From Nepenthes gracilis (Eukaryota > Streptophyta > Magnoliopsida > Caryophyllales > Nepenthaceae): a DNA stretch of 64,000 bases. The position numbers and the translations under genes were made by a program. Below, piece after piece: positions 11,053 through 23,917 of the stretch. Under the pieces are notes generated by a model. It did no database searches. It was not told the origin of the DNA and worked only from the letters and a program-made list of their open reading frames with translations. The stretch lies in NCBI GenBank assembly GCA_033239525.1, contig BSYO01000030.1:10809030-10873029 (forward strand). Reading direction: 5' to 3'. Position 1 is the first letter of the stretch. The number at the start of each line of letters is the position of its first letter.

Positions 11053-11057
11053 TATTG

Positions 11058-13324
11058 ATTAATATTTTAGCAAGGGCAATAGACATAAAATTTTATTTTA
11101 ATTAGTGTCTCCTCACTTGTGTCAGGCAGGCACTTAGCACCTTGGATAATACAAAATCTTATCACCTTAACTCACCCAACGTCTCTCACAACACTATCTC
11201 ATTCATTTATTGGCGAAACAAATAAATAATATAATATTTTAAAAATAAAAAACTAAAAAAAAAACATAGGGAAAATCTAATTATTATTGTTATTAAAGTT
11301 GTGTCATATTTAATATGTTCTAATTACTTAAAGACAAAAATTAATTGTTTATATCCATAATTTAAATCGAGTTGGTTTAAATTGGCTAATAAATATTTTT
11401 TTTTATTGTTAACTATTTTTATTTAAAATTTTATATTTATATAAAAAATGTCTAAAATATAAACATTTTCAAAACCAACTGTGTTAATTATAAAAAAATA
11501 TAATTTAGTGAAATTATTTATTTAAAACTTGGTACTCATTTAAGATAAAAAATATATATTTATCAGAAATCATATTCGGGCCGAATCGAACCAATCACAT
11601 GCAACCATATCATTTTCGGCCTAGAAAATTAAGCTGGCCTACTACGCAGTCGGGTTCCACTCCCTTCTTTCATTTGGATACTTCGTTGCCCTCCATGGGC
11701 ACCCCTTCCCAAAAAAAGGTGTATAAAAATAGCAAAAATGGTTGAAAATGCTTTTATATTTAAAAATTGAGTCAATTTTATTCAATAATTATAAATTTTA
11801 ATTAATTTTATCTATCAAATATATTGCCAAATTAGAGATAATCTGACAGTAAATTGATCATAATTACATTGATGTCAAATTCTACTGATATAAAGCATGC
11901 AAGTGAGGTGTAAAAACAAAGAAACATGTCAAGTTATTTGAACAAGATCCAACCAGATTACTCATGCTCTGACCTTTTAAATTTGTCAATTTATTTCGTT
12001 CTTAGGTTGAAATAGTTATACGGATTAGTGGGTTAAAAATTATTCGATCGGTTTAACGCGGGTCCGATCTCCATATACTCTTAACCTGGATTCTGTATAA
12101 TATAATAAATATACGGTAAAAGAATTGGCGGGACTTATTCTCAAATATATCATTCGACGCATATGTCAGTATATTTCTTTTAAGAAAGAAAAGAGATGAC
12201 GCAAATGTAAATACTTGTAAAGATAGTTTTATGATTTGCGCTTATTGGAAAAAGTCTTAATAAGAAAATGTGTGTACGCTTGAAACTTTTTTAGATTGTC
12301 TTTTTATTGGATTTTCCTTAGTTGAGCATTGTCCCATTTTCTTGTTGAGAATGAGGATTTATATAGAAATTAGAGGGCAATTGACCTTTCCATCCAACTG
12401 CCTAAGTAACCGTTAGATGGATAAGTAGGTGTCGTTCGGTTGGTGATTTTCAATTAATAATTGAATCCATTGAGTCAGACAAGTGAAGGAAACCGCTTTG
12501 ACTGGTTAGAATTGGTTCTGTCTTTATTTAAGAAGTAATTGCTCATATAAAACCGATTAGCTCATCCACCAATTTTCAACTATATGGGCCGATTGACCCC
12601 TATTTTTTTATGAGCAGAATTCTTTAACAAACTCTTCTCTTAGGCCGTTGGCAACTATACTCATCAATTTTGAAAAAAATTGATAAATAGTAATATTTAT
12701 AGTCAATTTTTTTCATATTTTTAAAACCCAGCATCTTTTTCAAAAAATCACATAAAAAATAAAATATATACATTAAAATATCTAAAAATATAAAAATACA
12801 ACACATTTCTAAATCAATATTCAATAAGAATTTATATTTACAAAATATTAAACTCTATTAAGCCGATCATGTTCTCCCTAACCTTATTCTCAACCAAAAA
12901 ATTTTTTAATAATCATTAAATATTGAACGTCTATCTATTATGATCCTAAATATTAAATATTTCTAAAAAATTTCATTCAAGATCCATTTTAATCAATTAT
13001 AGTATGAACTTTCAAATTCATACACCAATCATATATTTTGAAATCAACATAAAACTACGGAGCAATAGATCAATAACTCAATGATATCTTCTTGAACATC
13101 TTGCAATATTATACTTGCTAACTTTTAAATGAATATGCCAAAGTGAAAAATTTATTAATCCTTGAGAAGACGAATTAACCACACCACTGTTTACTAAAAC
13201 TATAAATATATAAATTAGTCCACAACTTATCTCATAGATCCTTGCATTTCATACGATATACGACAAACATCTCACCCCCATCAAATCAAGTCTCATCTGA
13301 GCAATGACCCATATAACTAAACTT
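11058..13324. other. AT-rich intergenic stretch downstream of the kinase
   Basis: No gene, RNA gene or defined repeat is seen. It contains the 3' flank of the minus-strand kinase gene. The ORF at 12624-12824 is low-complexity Phe/Ile/Lys sequence. Confidence 0.6.
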
Positions 13325-14189
13325 CTAAAAATACTCAAAATCAACGTAAGAAGGGTCGTCGGAGCTGTTCCTGGAGCCGTCGCTGCCCGTCTCAACAACC
13401 GCCTTCTTATCCATGAGGCGGCTGTCCTTATTAGCGTACCGTGAAAAATCGACCCGCTCGGGTACGTGAGGCGGCGCAGCGCTTCTGACCAACGCCCAGT
13501 TCACGCCGTCGAAGAACGGGTGCTGTTTTATCTCGGTAGCACCTCTCTTGTATGCTATTCTCTTATGAGGTTCCTTCACCAGCAGCCCTCGTATAAGGTC
13601 TCGCGCCGCCGTGCTGACTTGCGGGGCGTCGGGGAACCTCAGCGGCTGGCCGACGACGTTGAAGAGAGTAGCACGATTGCCTTGCCCTTTGAAGGGAGTA
13701 GCGCCGTGCAAAAGCTCGAACAAGAAGATGCCGAACGTCCACCAGTCGACTGCGCTGCCGTGGCCTTCTCCGCGGATTATTTCCGGGGCGAGATATTCGT
13801 GAGTGCCGACGAAGGACATGGACCTCACGTTTGTCGGCTCTGCCATCAGTTCCGGGAGAGAGCCGTTGACGAACAACCCGAAGTCGGATTTGGATTTGCG
13901 GTTCTTTTTGGTAGGGAGGATGCGTGGGAAGAAAGTTGATGGTTGCATGCACCCATGCACTGCCAACTCGTCATCTAAAATGCCGCCGCTGCCACCGCCG
14001 GAGGATGCGTGTGCGGTGGAGGACTTGACGAGTGTCGGGCTAACCGAGCAGCGTAAGGAGAGATCGAAGTCAGACAGCATGATATGGCCTTCATCTCTTA
14101 CTAAAACATTTTCTGGCTTCAGATCTCTGTACACGATACCTAACATGTGCAAATACTCGAGCGCCAACAATATTTCTGATGCGTAAAAC
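13325..14189 (-). CDS. D6PK: D6PK-like kinase, coding exon 2
   Basis: Encodes the catalytic C-lobe, the AGCVIII insertion between DFD and APE, and the C-terminal FEYF followed by TAG (13325-13327). It is much more GC-rich than the flanks, as expected of a real exon. ORFs on the opposite strand here are shadows. Confidence 0.92.
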
Positions 14190-15656
14190 CTGCAATTTTT
14201 TTAAGATTTATTAATTAATAAAATAAAAAATTTTGTGAGAGTTTAAATATAACTCCAAAAAATCAACTCGAAATAGAGTCCGATTTCATCGGAAAAAATT
14301 AAAAATCAAGTAAAAGATTATTGTCAAACTTGAAAATCATTTCCATCTTGTTTACTCTTACTTTCACACGAATCAAACGGCTTAAGTGGTATTTAAAAAT
14401 ATTGTTAAATATAATCTTTGAAGATAATGTAAATCAATTAATATTATTAGGGGATTCAAAAAATATGGTTGAATTGATGACCCAACTTGAAATCACAGAA
14501 ACCGAACCAAAAATAAGATAGCCAAATGGTTCAGTTCTCGTTTGAGTTTGAATGGAATACTTTTTGGGTTTCGAATTACTGGTTTTTGATTTTGTAGTAT
14601 ACATATATTTCTATAAAATTATTTATTTGTTTTTAAGTGGGTTATTAAAATTATAGATTATATATAGCTATAGTTTATAATTTGTATAAATATGATATGA
14701 TTCTAAAAAACCAGTGAACCAATCAAACCTATTAGATGGCAACTCAATTATTGCTGAACTAGTTTGATCTATGATATTAAAAAAAATTTGGGCATGAAAT
14801 ATGCTAGTAATGGTAAAATATAAATATTTTAGGGATATATTTTTAATATTTTTATGATATATTTAAGTGACGAAATATCTGCCTGTTATATATACCTTGT
14901 GGCAAGATGTCATGTTGTTCAAGATGTCTAAAGAATGATTAAAAGTTAGCTAATTAACGTCATTCATGGTGAATTAAGAAATAGTATAGGGGATCAAAAT
15001 GTTTTCTCGGAAGGTAGAAAAACTGACCTTGCGGCTTCCTCAGTAAAATACTTGTTAGGCTGCTTCTGTCGGAGAGAATGAAGGTTACCGCCGCTGCAGA
15101 ACTCCATGACCAAACAATAGAACTTATCGGTCTCGAAATGGGTATACAGAGTAGGCAAGAAAGGATGGTCAAGAAGGCCAAGAATCTCCTTCTCCGTCTG
15201 CGCTCGAAGCAGCTTATTCCTACCGGCAAGGGAGGCTTTGTCCATGACTTTCATGGCGAAATGGGCGTTAGTACCTCGCAGCTCAACCAGATAAACGCTT
15301 CCGATATCTCCATATCCGATGCGTTTGAGAAGCCGGAAATGGCTGAGGCCGATGGGGGGATCACGGGAATTGATGAAATTGATGGCGTCCCATCGAGTGT
15401 CTCCGCCGGTATGTGGCCTCAGCGGTGCACTCGTGCTCGTGCTGTCGAGGCTGTTGCTCCTCGTGCTGCCGCTCCTGGTGCCTTCTCGCCTTGGCACGGC
15501 GGTTATCTTTGTGTTGTCGCTCGTCCTCGGCGACGGCAGCGGGCATGGAATCGTTACAGTGACGTTGGCTCCGAGCTTCAGAGTTGGTTTGTTACGGGAA
15601 AGTAGATCGGTAACGACCGGTTCATAAGTCGTTTCCTCAGATGAAACATTGCTCAT
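13325..15656 (-). CDS. D6PK: D6PK-like AGCVIII serine/threonine protein kinase
   Basis: Two coding exons, 15656-15028 and 14189-13325, join GCCGCAAG|gtcagt to attgcag|GTTTTACGC and give 497 residues. The order is: a Ser-rich N-tail (1-90); kinase domain from about 107 with Gly-loop [14 protein letters not shown] (113-126), catalytic Lys136 in [19 protein letters not shown] (catalytic Asp232) and DFD at 250-252 instead of DFG, the mark of plant AGCVIII kinases; then the long family insertion (about 253-335) ending in [13 protein letters not shown]; and a C-terminal FEYF, the PDK1-docking type FxxF. Arabidopsis D6PK is a plasma-membrane kinase that phosphorylates PIN auxin exporters; its length is close to this one. 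The ATG at 15656 directly follows TATTGCAG, so a 5'UTR intron probably ends there. An upstream in-frame Met (15758) is less likely. No disruption is seen. Confidence 0.93.
14190..15027 (-). other. Intron of D6PK-like kinase
   Basis: An 838-bp AT-rich GT-AG intron that splits the Arg codon before [12 protein letters not shown]. No repeat or gene is seen in it. Confidence 0.85.
15028..15656 (-). CDS. D6PK: D6PK-like kinase, coding exon 1
   Basis: Encodes residues 1-209 and two bases of codon 210: the Ser/Thr-rich tail and the N-lobe up to FTEEAA. It ends with donor AAG|GTCAGT on the minus strand. Confidence 0.9.
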
Positions 15657-16616
15657 CTGCAATATCATCAACAGAAAGGAGAGCTCCGTTGTTCCCGTAG
15701 ACTGATATTTTAATATGCATTCTTCAAGAAAGTCTTTGTTTGAATACGTATAATGCAACGTAAATTTAGTGTTTGAGGGAGTATTATTTTGTTGGTATCA
15801 TCATAGACTATTTCACGATGAAGATCTGAAATACCGATTGGAATGGGGGATAGAGAAATTTTGAGAAGATGACAATAATAAGAAAACATTAGAAATAACT
15901 ATTAAAGAACAAGAGTTATAAGATGTGATAGATTTGAAATTTACTCAAATTTGGTTGATTTAAAATCTACTAAAAACTTATTAAGAGTCTCACAAGAAAC
16001 TCAAGATACAATCTTTCAATAAGAATTTAAATGTGCCTTTTTAAATAAAAGTACACTTAATTTATAGGTATAAAAACTAATTAATCTGAGCCAACATTAA
16101 AATAAATTAGTTTTTATTTTTCACACTGATTATCTATAGTGGCTCAAGATGCCGAGGGAGACTTACAAAGTCTTGGTCTATTGCCTCATGCAAAGTATCA
16201 ATTTCTAACTCTTCCATCAATTTTAATCCTTTGTTTTGATTATTATTAATTAGAAAATTTTTATCCCTCCTGACTGCATCAAGCAAAAGACATAATATAT
16301 TGATTTATGACACATTAGTTTAGGATTTTCTATTGAGAATAATCTTATATAGATAAGTAGGTTTTGTAAGTACTCGCATCAATATGAGCTTGTGGCCTAT
16401 AAGTGTTTGCACGGATGGGTTGGTGCTAACTCTTTCCTTAATTTTGATTTCTACGCATTCCTAACATCTATAATATTGTATATTGAAGGTTATTTAGCAT
16501 ATATGTCGCATAATAATGGCAAGATTACTCTATTATCTCCTCTCCTCTTCCAAAATCAATTGACAAGGTTACATAGCCTTTTTTTAGTTTTTTGATATTT
16601 TACTAAAATTTATTCT
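15657..16616. other. Upstream region of the kinase gene
   Basis: No second gene is seen. It should hold the kinase 5'UTR, a probable 5'UTR intron (its acceptor abuts the ATG) and the promoter. I cannot place a transcription start. Confidence 0.5.
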
Positions 16617-16621
16617 AATTT

Positions 16622-17227
16622 TGGTGTGTCTTGAAAATTTGAATTATCATATAAATTAGAGAGCCGACTATTTCCCTTTAATATTTGATCAATTGTTGAG
16701 CATCGATCAACTTCGGATGCTAGCCTAATTGTTAATCTTTAGATTAAGTCTACTCGTTTCAAGGGAGAGCGGAGGGTACGTCTTTGATAGGAAGAGGTTG
16801 GCCCTACTTTGGACGATAGGTTTTAGGAGGGGTTTTCAACCTGTATGGGATCATATCCTTGGTGACTCTTAACTTTCCTTCAGGCTATCTCAATCTGAGG
16901 AATTCCTGGACTTCTTGGTGTTCTGACATCAATGGTTTCTCAAAACCTAGTTGGGATCCATCATCATGATTTGCGGTTGGTCCTAGGCCTTTGGGTAGTT
17001 GTGATGCTCTTTCGTAGGCATTGGGCAATGCACTTGTAATCTTTATTTTGAAAGCTTGGATCTCTTTATTGTTGATATTTATATATTAATAAACTAGTTA
17101 AATTGTACTAATAATTGTCATTGATATTATTCTTTTTACATGCTGAGTTTTCATTTAATACGTTCTTCGTTTGCCAACTAGGCGTGATTGTTATTATTGT
17201 CGGGCTTTGTTGGACCCTAATCCATCA
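16622..17227 (-). repeat. 3' LTR of the Tat element
   Basis: Its outer end (TGGTGTGTCTTGAAAATTTG) matches the inner end of the right LTR, and its inner end CCTAATCCATCA matches the outer end of the right LTR. It is shorter than its partner by about 100 bp, so one copy has indels. Confidence 0.7.
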
Positions 17228-17551
17228 ACCGTATGTGACTGATGATACTCATTTCTGTGAGAGGTCATCATAGCACTCATATTAGGGAAGTCCCCTAAGT
17301 TTTTTTTTTTTTTTAATTTGACCTGTCAAAACAGGAGTTAGACTTTGGTCTATTAGCTTCTTGGATTTTTATACAATAATTGATGTTTGACCGTCTTTTG
17401 GGTTACTTGGTTGCTTCAACAAAGACTGTGACTTTATTTTTTAGCAGGTCATTTTAACTGGAGAGAGTTTTACCTGATTTTAATCAGTTATGATCACTTG
17501 TATTCAAAAAATCACATGCAAGTACACAAATGTACAATTAATACAAATTTG

Positions 17552-18538
17552 TCATAATCTTATAGTAATCAACATAATTAAATATATTATACAAGCACCC
17601 CACATGTTATGTACAAAACTTACATTTATCCCATACAAATTTACTAATAATATTTTTTGAGGTGGAAGGCATTTCATATCCTCGGGACTAATTTTTTTTA
17701 TTTTGAATTTGTAATTTATACGTACCGTTCGAAAAATGGTTGAGATCAGGAATGACCCCTTCCAATTAGGGGAGAGTTTGTTCTTGTCGGTAATTTTGCT
17801 TGTAACCTCTACATTTATCAAAACTAGGTCCCCTATCTCGAATTGGCGAGTTTTCACCTTCTTATTGTAATACTGAATAACTCGTTACTAATAAGCCACC
17901 GTTCGTAGTTTTTTTTGTATCTCAGACTTTCTCGAGCAAATTGAGATGTCCTCTCAGAAGTAGAAAATTATTTTGTGGGTCAAAATTTTTAACTTGGAGG
18001 TTGGTTAGTCTGATTTCTACCAAAATGACAGCCTCTATCCTATAAAACAAGTTAAATGGTGTCTCTCGTGTCGATTCTCTAAGGTTTGTCCGGTAGAACC
18101 ACAATACAGAGGGTAACTCGTCTAACCAAGAGCATCCTGCATCTTCTAACTTCATTTTCAACCCATGTAATAAGGTTCAATTCACATTTTCGTTTATCCA
18201 TTCATTTGCGAACAGGTAATAGAAGTATAAACCAACTTGATTCCCAAACTCGTAAAATACTCAATGAACCTTTTTTCAATGAATTGGGTTCTATTGTCGA
18301 TCACTATGACCTCAAGAATCCCAAACCTGCATATGATGCTCTGTTGGACGAGCTTGGTCACATTTTGCTTGGTGATTCTCATCGGTGGAAAAGCCTCTTC
18401 CCATTTTGTGAAGTAATTTATGATAACTATAATGAACTTTCTTTGTCCTATTATAATGGGTAACGGGTCTAATAAGTCAAACATCCATAAGCGAATGGCC
18501 CGGGCTACTGAAACGTTTGAAGTTTGATGTTCGACCAA
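17552..18538 (-). pseudogene. Integrase remnant of the Tat element
   Basis: The C-terminal part at 17857-17552 contains RQFEIGDLVLINVEVTSK and NKLSPNWKGSF, the gypsy integrase tail. Upstream, 18161-17922 contains WLDELPSVLWFYRTN and STRETPFNLFY. Further upstream, 18538-18194 contains YFTKWEEAFP, IDNRTQFIEKRF and YTSITCSQMNG, the catalytic core. Several frames and stops separate the parts. Confidence 0.85.
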
Positions 18539-18699
18539 TGAGGGACGTTGTCATGGATTTGATAATTTTTATATTTTTTACAAATACCATGGTGTCTCGC
18601 TTCATCTTGGTCCAGTAGTAGTCATATCGCATAACTTTGAATGTCAAATTTTTTTCCTTCTATATGTGACACAAAAATTTCAATATGTTCTTCATTCAG

Positions 18700-19300
18700 C
18701 GCGTCGTTAGTTTTGGTTGGCGTCAAACACTACATGTAAGGAATGGAGTATCCTCTTCGGTGTAATTTTTCGTCCATTAGGATGTACCACTGCTGTCTTT
18801 TTTATGTGTTTGGCTTCTTTTGGGTTTTCTGACAGAAGACATTCTTCAAGATATCTTCTGTATGGAGTCATTGAGGTATCGTCATATAAGATCTGAAATA
18901 TCTCTTCTTCTGAAACCTCTATGCTTGGGATCGTAAGGACTTCCATCATCTCTCTGGCATATTACTCAAGATTCCTAAACATTGTCATTTTTGTCAGTTG
19001 ATATGCCTCCCATCTGTCTTCCCTTGAAATGTGATGAATTTTCACCTTATCGAATGACTCGATCAGGCTCTTTACTTTAGCAAGATATTTTATGAGTAAT
19101 GGACTTAATGCCTCAAAATTTTTGATCACTTGGTTGACGATCAGTTCTAAATTGTTATGAACTATCAGGCTTTTGGTTGAGTATTCCTTTGCTAGTCTGA
19201 GCTCGGCCAATAATTCTTGGTACTTCGTGACATTATTAGTGTAAGAAATCAGAGTGTTATCAAGTATTCTATCTCTGACCCATCCAGAGTTCTCCAAACT
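18700..19300 (-). pseudogene. Second RNase H (aRNH) remnant, Tat-specific
   Basis: The frame 19297-18962 contains LLAELRLAKEY, LELIVNQVIKNFEA, then IKYLAKVKSLIESFD and IHHISREDRWEAYQLTK. This is the additional RNase H placed between the normal RNase H and integrase in Tat elements. The linker to integrase (18949-18707) carries MTPYRRYLEECLL. Confidence 0.75.
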
Positions 19301-19429
19301 ATATCATCTTCGTTCTCCGATTGAGAAGATAACCCGTCTACGTATAAGATCCATGTCTATGCCTTTTCATGTTGAAGGGGGTCTTCATACTTTTTGAGAT
19401 CACTTGAAATTGGGGTTGTCGTTTTTACT

Positions 19430-20700
19430 ATAAAATCTACAAGGGCTTGCCTTTTATGATCGGCCGTGTTGAAAATTCTATGTCAAACTCGTCCAATTTC
19501 ATAATCCATTTAATCAATCATTTGGGCACCTCAAGTTTCTATAGGATCCCTCTTAATGGTTGATTAGTTAGGACGATAATTTTATGAGTTTGAAAGTATG
19601 GCCGAAACTTTCTAGCAAAGTGAACCAATTCTAAAATGATCTTTTCAACATGCGAATAACGAGCCTCGATATCTGTCAGAATTTTTCTGACATAATAAAT
19701 CGGCCCTTATACTTCATATTCTTGTTTGATCAGGATCGAACTTAATATCGTGTCAGATATGGTAAGATAAACATATAATTCTTCACCTTCTTTTGAAGAG
19801 GACAAGAATGGAGAGTTGGCAAGATACTTCTTTAATTTTTAGAAAGCTAACTGATAGTCTTCCATCCATTAAAAATTATTTGTCTTAATTCCTCTCAGAG
19901 CCTTAAAGAATAGAAGGTATTTTTCTGTAAATTTTACCAGAAATTGAGAGAGTGCCGTAAGTCTCCCAGTTAACCTCTGCATTTCCTTCAAAGTTTGAGG
20001 TAGATTCATATCCAAAATTACTGTTATTTTTTTGGGGTCGTCTCAATTTTCGAGTGAAACATTATAAATCTAAGGAACTTTCTAATAATTATTTTGTACA
20101 CGCATTTTGGGTTTAACTTCATTTTGTATGCTGGGAGCACCTCGAAAGTTTCACTTAGGTCACGACTATGGTCGTCGGATAGTCTTCTTTTAATAAGCAT
20201 ATCGTCCACATATACCTTCCGATTCCTTCTTATTTGTGCCTTACATATTTTATTTACCAATCTCTAATATGTCACTTTCACGTTCTTTAAGTGAAGGGTA
20301 TGACTTTGTAATAGTATATTTTCTAATTGATTATAAAGAAAGTGAGCTCTTCATCCTCAGGACACATTCAAATTTAATTGTATCCTAAATAGGCATTCAT
20401 GAAACTTAATAGCTCATATTCAGATATTGAGTTTACCAGTAAATCAATTTTTGGTAGCAAAAAGCTGTCTTTCGAACATACTTTATTTACGTCGGTGAAA
20501 TTGATATACATCCATCATTTTTTATTATTTTTCTTGATAAGTAGTAGTTAAATTCGACAATCAATTCGGGTATTAAACTTCTTTTATGAAGCCTGCGTCG
20601 AGGATTTTTTAACTTCCTCTCTTATAGCAATTAATTTTTCTATGGAGCCGTTCTTCTATTTTTTTTTTTTTTTTTATCGGTTTGCATCCAAAATCAAAAC
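19430..20700 (-). pseudogene. Reverse transcriptase and RNase H remnant of the Tat element
   Basis: The frame 20260-20024 contains KVYVDDMLIKRR, the RT catalytic YVDD box. RNase H words IYYVRKILTDIEARYSHVEK and RPYFQTHKIIVLTNQPLR lie at about 19690-19540. Stops interrupt every frame. Confidence 0.8.
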
Positions 20701-21339
20701 TCAATTTATAGACCATCACCTCATTTAGAATCTCTAGCATATTCACTGGTATCCATGCAAACATGTTTGACTTTTGCCAAAAAAGTCATCCGCTACCCAT
20801 GCAATTAATCTAGGAGAAAACCTCTGATTTGTACATATTTCTCGAGCTCATTTGGATCTAATGAGATTCGGTCAGTTGATTCATTGGATTGACCTTGCTA
20901 TAGGGTTATTTCATCTTAGATGTCGAATTCCTCAATCGATCGATTTGGGACTGTCTAATTCATTTGCGCTAAGTAGCAAGTTCGACTAATACTTGGTTGT
21001 ATAAGACCTCTCCATCTCTACATGGAGTTACAAACTTTATCTTTAAATGAGGGATTGAGTCCCTACTCTGAATGCCACCAAGAAAGGTTACCCCAATATT
21101 ACATTGTAGATTAAAGGTGAGTCCACTATTAGGAACGTTCGCATTCGAGAGGTTGTATTTGGGTGTGTACCTAATATAACTTCCAACTGAATTGTTTTTT
21201 GGATTGGTACGGGCTCATTATTCAACCCATATAATGGTCCCTCGGTCGACCTTATTTAGTCTTTTTTTTCAATTGAGTTTAAAGTAGATACTAAGGTAAG
21301 ACAAATTTTTTAAACTTTCATTATCAACAAAAACTCGTT

Positions 21340-22580
21340 AATTAGTAATTAAGGGCATCGTTTGAAATAAGTGCAAACCCAACAAAAAGATTAGAATGGG
21401 AAGTTACTACATGGGTTATATTATTATCACTAAAATTAATGATATCATTCCTTATTTTAAACCTTTGTTTCTTACTGTTTGAAGTTTTTTCAAGGTGGTC
21501 CGGAGCTTTACTTTTCGATAGTCTCGTCGATATCATATTCACTACTTCAGCTGCTACCCGACTACATAGTTATTCTTGCTATTTGCCACGTCGTTATTAA
21601 CACTCCTTGGGGCTTATCCTGGATCTCTTAATAACTTACTGAGATACCCTCTCAAAATGAGGATCTCAATATCCTTCTATAGATTATGACAGTCCTCGGT
21701 ATTGTAACTCAAAGATCGATAGTATAAATAATACTTTGTCTGGTCTCTTCCTTCTGAATTCTTGATTGGTTTGGGACATTTCAGAAATTTTTCATTTCGA
21801 ATCTACATCAAGATATTTATCTGAGTGTCATTCAAATAAGTTAGGTTTAAAGATCTTGACGCCCTTGACGCTCGGTTTGTCCTTAGTTGCTTTCTGGGAT
21901 CTCGGGTTGAAGAATTGTCCCCGTTCCTCTTTTTTCCACCGATCAATCCCAAGTGGTGGTCTATACACTCTAACCTCTTTGCTTCATTAGCCTCTTCGAT
22001 GGCCATATATACTCGGGTGATGGTCTCCATCTCAACAAAGGTCTTCGACTCTGACTAAATTAAATATTTAAAAATTTACCTGGTTGTATAGTTACCATGA
22101 AAGGATTCAACTTCACCTCATCGGTTAGTTTCGATATTCCTCGGGCCTTCGCATTAAACCGGGCTAAAAGGCACTTCGGATTTTTGTTTGGCACTTCGCA
22201 TTAAACCAGATACAAACAAGATGCCACGTCTACTTTCTTCTATCCTGTTGGAGGCAAATTGCAATAGAAAATTATCACCTGACTCCTAAAATGTTTGAAT
22301 TGAATTTGGTACCAATTGATAAAACCAAATTCGAGCGTCCCCTTTGAGGGTTAACAAGGAGTAGATACACAAGGTCGGTTTATCTAGGCTCTGGAATTCC
22401 AACAATGTACGAAAATGATTCAAATGGTCCATAGGATTAGAATTGTTGTTACAGGGTTCCAGGGTTGGCATTTTAAACTTAAGAGGGAGTAGATACATCC
22501 CGATCTCTCTTGTAGATGACAACCTATCCGTGCTTCCTTGGAACAGTTTTTGCTTGATCTTTCTAATTCTCTCCTCCACC
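21340..22580 (-). pseudogene. Gag and protease-edge remnant of the Tat element
   Basis: The frame 22579-22286 contains PLKFKMPTLEP, MDHLNHFRTLLEFQ and LTLKGDARIWFYQL, the Tat gag core. The frame 21542-21342 contains NDIINFSDNNITHVVTSHSN, the segment just before the Tat protease. Frames are broken. Confidence 0.75.
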
Positions 22581-23186
22581 TAGGATGCAAATGCAACCCT
22601 CTTTGCCTTAAGAAATGTTATCAATTATGAATGGTTCAGTGAAACATGTGGGATCTGTCGGTTATAGACTTTTCTCAAAAGAATACTACATGAAGTTTCG
22701 TCATGAGTTGAAGGTTTTCCCATATCTTGGGAATGATACAAATTTCATCATTCTAGGCCTTCCTCTTGAGTTTTGAAATTTTATCGGCCTTCTCGTCGAG
22801 TCCGGATCCTTTCAGCCGACACTTCTCAGGTTTTGAGGTCTTTAGACTAAATTATCTCCTTAGATGGTTACCTTTTCCTCTGGTTTCTTCTTCTAGATGT
22901 AGAAGTTTGAGATTTAGAGGATGGCGCCTCCAGTGGGTGTCCCTCTTATTTGTTTCAAAGGAATTTGAGAACCTTGGATATAGAGTCGACTTGGGCAACC
23001 AGTGTCTCCACATTTACATTTGTGGATGGACGAATATTTCCATGGCTACTCTCTCTCAGGTCGTCATTATGATAAATGATATCCTTGAGTGGCATGTTTG
23101 ACTGAGCTCTGTTATTGACTATGTTTTTTTTTTTTTTTTTTGAATGAGTGACTTGATTATCTCGTTTGAATGGCTTGATTATCGCG

Positions 23187-23206
23187 CTTTCCATAGACGA
23201 CACCAA
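23187..23206 (-). other. Primer-binding site of the Tat element
   Basis: Read on the minus strand this is TTGGTGTCGTCTATGGAAAG, one or two changes from the usual Tat start TTGGCGCCGTCTGTGGGAA. It directly adjoins the LTR and fixes the orientation of the element. Confidence 0.7.
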
Positions 23207-23917
23207 TGTGTGTCTCGAGAATTCGAATTGTTATACGAATTAGAAAGCCGACTGCTTCACAGGAATATCTAAATACAAACGAGTTTAATTTTTGTACCTA
23301 CGAATCAAAATTCTATGCACCATAATAAAATAAATTGAATGTAAAAGATATACAAGACTCGTTCCCTAATATATCCTCCAATATTTTAGTCAGTGATTTT
23401 TCTAATAGATTTAGAATAATGTCGAGGAAGAAAATGTAGGGAATGAAAGAAGATAGGGATGAGTATATATTTAGGGGTTATACTCTTTTCGTATACTTGA
23501 TTAATTATTAAGTAGCTTTTTTTTCTCTCTCTGTTTTCTATCTGGGTAGAGGTAGAGGTTTTATTTATAATTAGAAGTACCGTTTGACTAATCGGCACCT
23601 AAAATCGATATATGTTTATAATGTCGCTTCGAATCAGTGGTGGGAGGCGTTACTGGCAGTGTGTAACGGCCATCCTATTTAATGATAAGACCACCCGACT
23701 TCCAAGTACAGTGTTGCTTCGCCCGCTCTTCCATATCAGTCAATTAAGCAGCTCATTATGATGCTTTAATATCTAGATATTCAAACTTTGCCTTTTGATT
23801 CATATGTTCAAACGTTACTATCCGACTGGCTCTGCAGCATGTTTTGTTGAGTTGTTAGTAGTTTGGCTTTATATTCAATTGAGTATTGGGCGAGCTCGTT
23901 TCTGGCTGTGTCCATCA
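23207..23917 (-). repeat. 5' LTR of the Tat element
   Basis: Bounded by the primer-binding site on the left and by CCATCA then AATTA on the right. It shares both ends and the AGCCGACT block with 16622-17227. Confidence 0.7.

Larger units (their letters stand above)
16622..23917 (-). mobile_element. Ty3/gypsy retrotransposon, Tat lineage, decayed
   Basis: The element reads right to left. LTR-like direct repeats lie at 16622-17227 and 23207-23917: both start TG-GTGTGTCT, share GAATT-ATA-GAATTAGA-AGCCGACT, and end TCCATCA. Next to the right LTR is a primer-binding site (reverse strand TTGGTGTCGTCTATGGAAAG) of the Tat type. Gag, protease edge, reverse transcriptase, RNase H, a second RNase H and integrase follow in Tat order, all broken by stops and frameshifts. 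Flanks AATTT (16617-16621) and AATTA (23918-23922) would be a TSD with one change. The element cannot be autonomous. Confidence 0.85.

Noticed and set aside
13466..14186. ORFs of 127-157 codons on the plus strand over the kinase exon
   Set aside because: They are shadows of the GC-rich kinase exon; the minus-strand frame carries all kinase motifs.
15078..15627. Plus-strand ORFs of 175 and 102 codons
   Set aside because: Opposite strand of kinase exon 1; no family features of their own.
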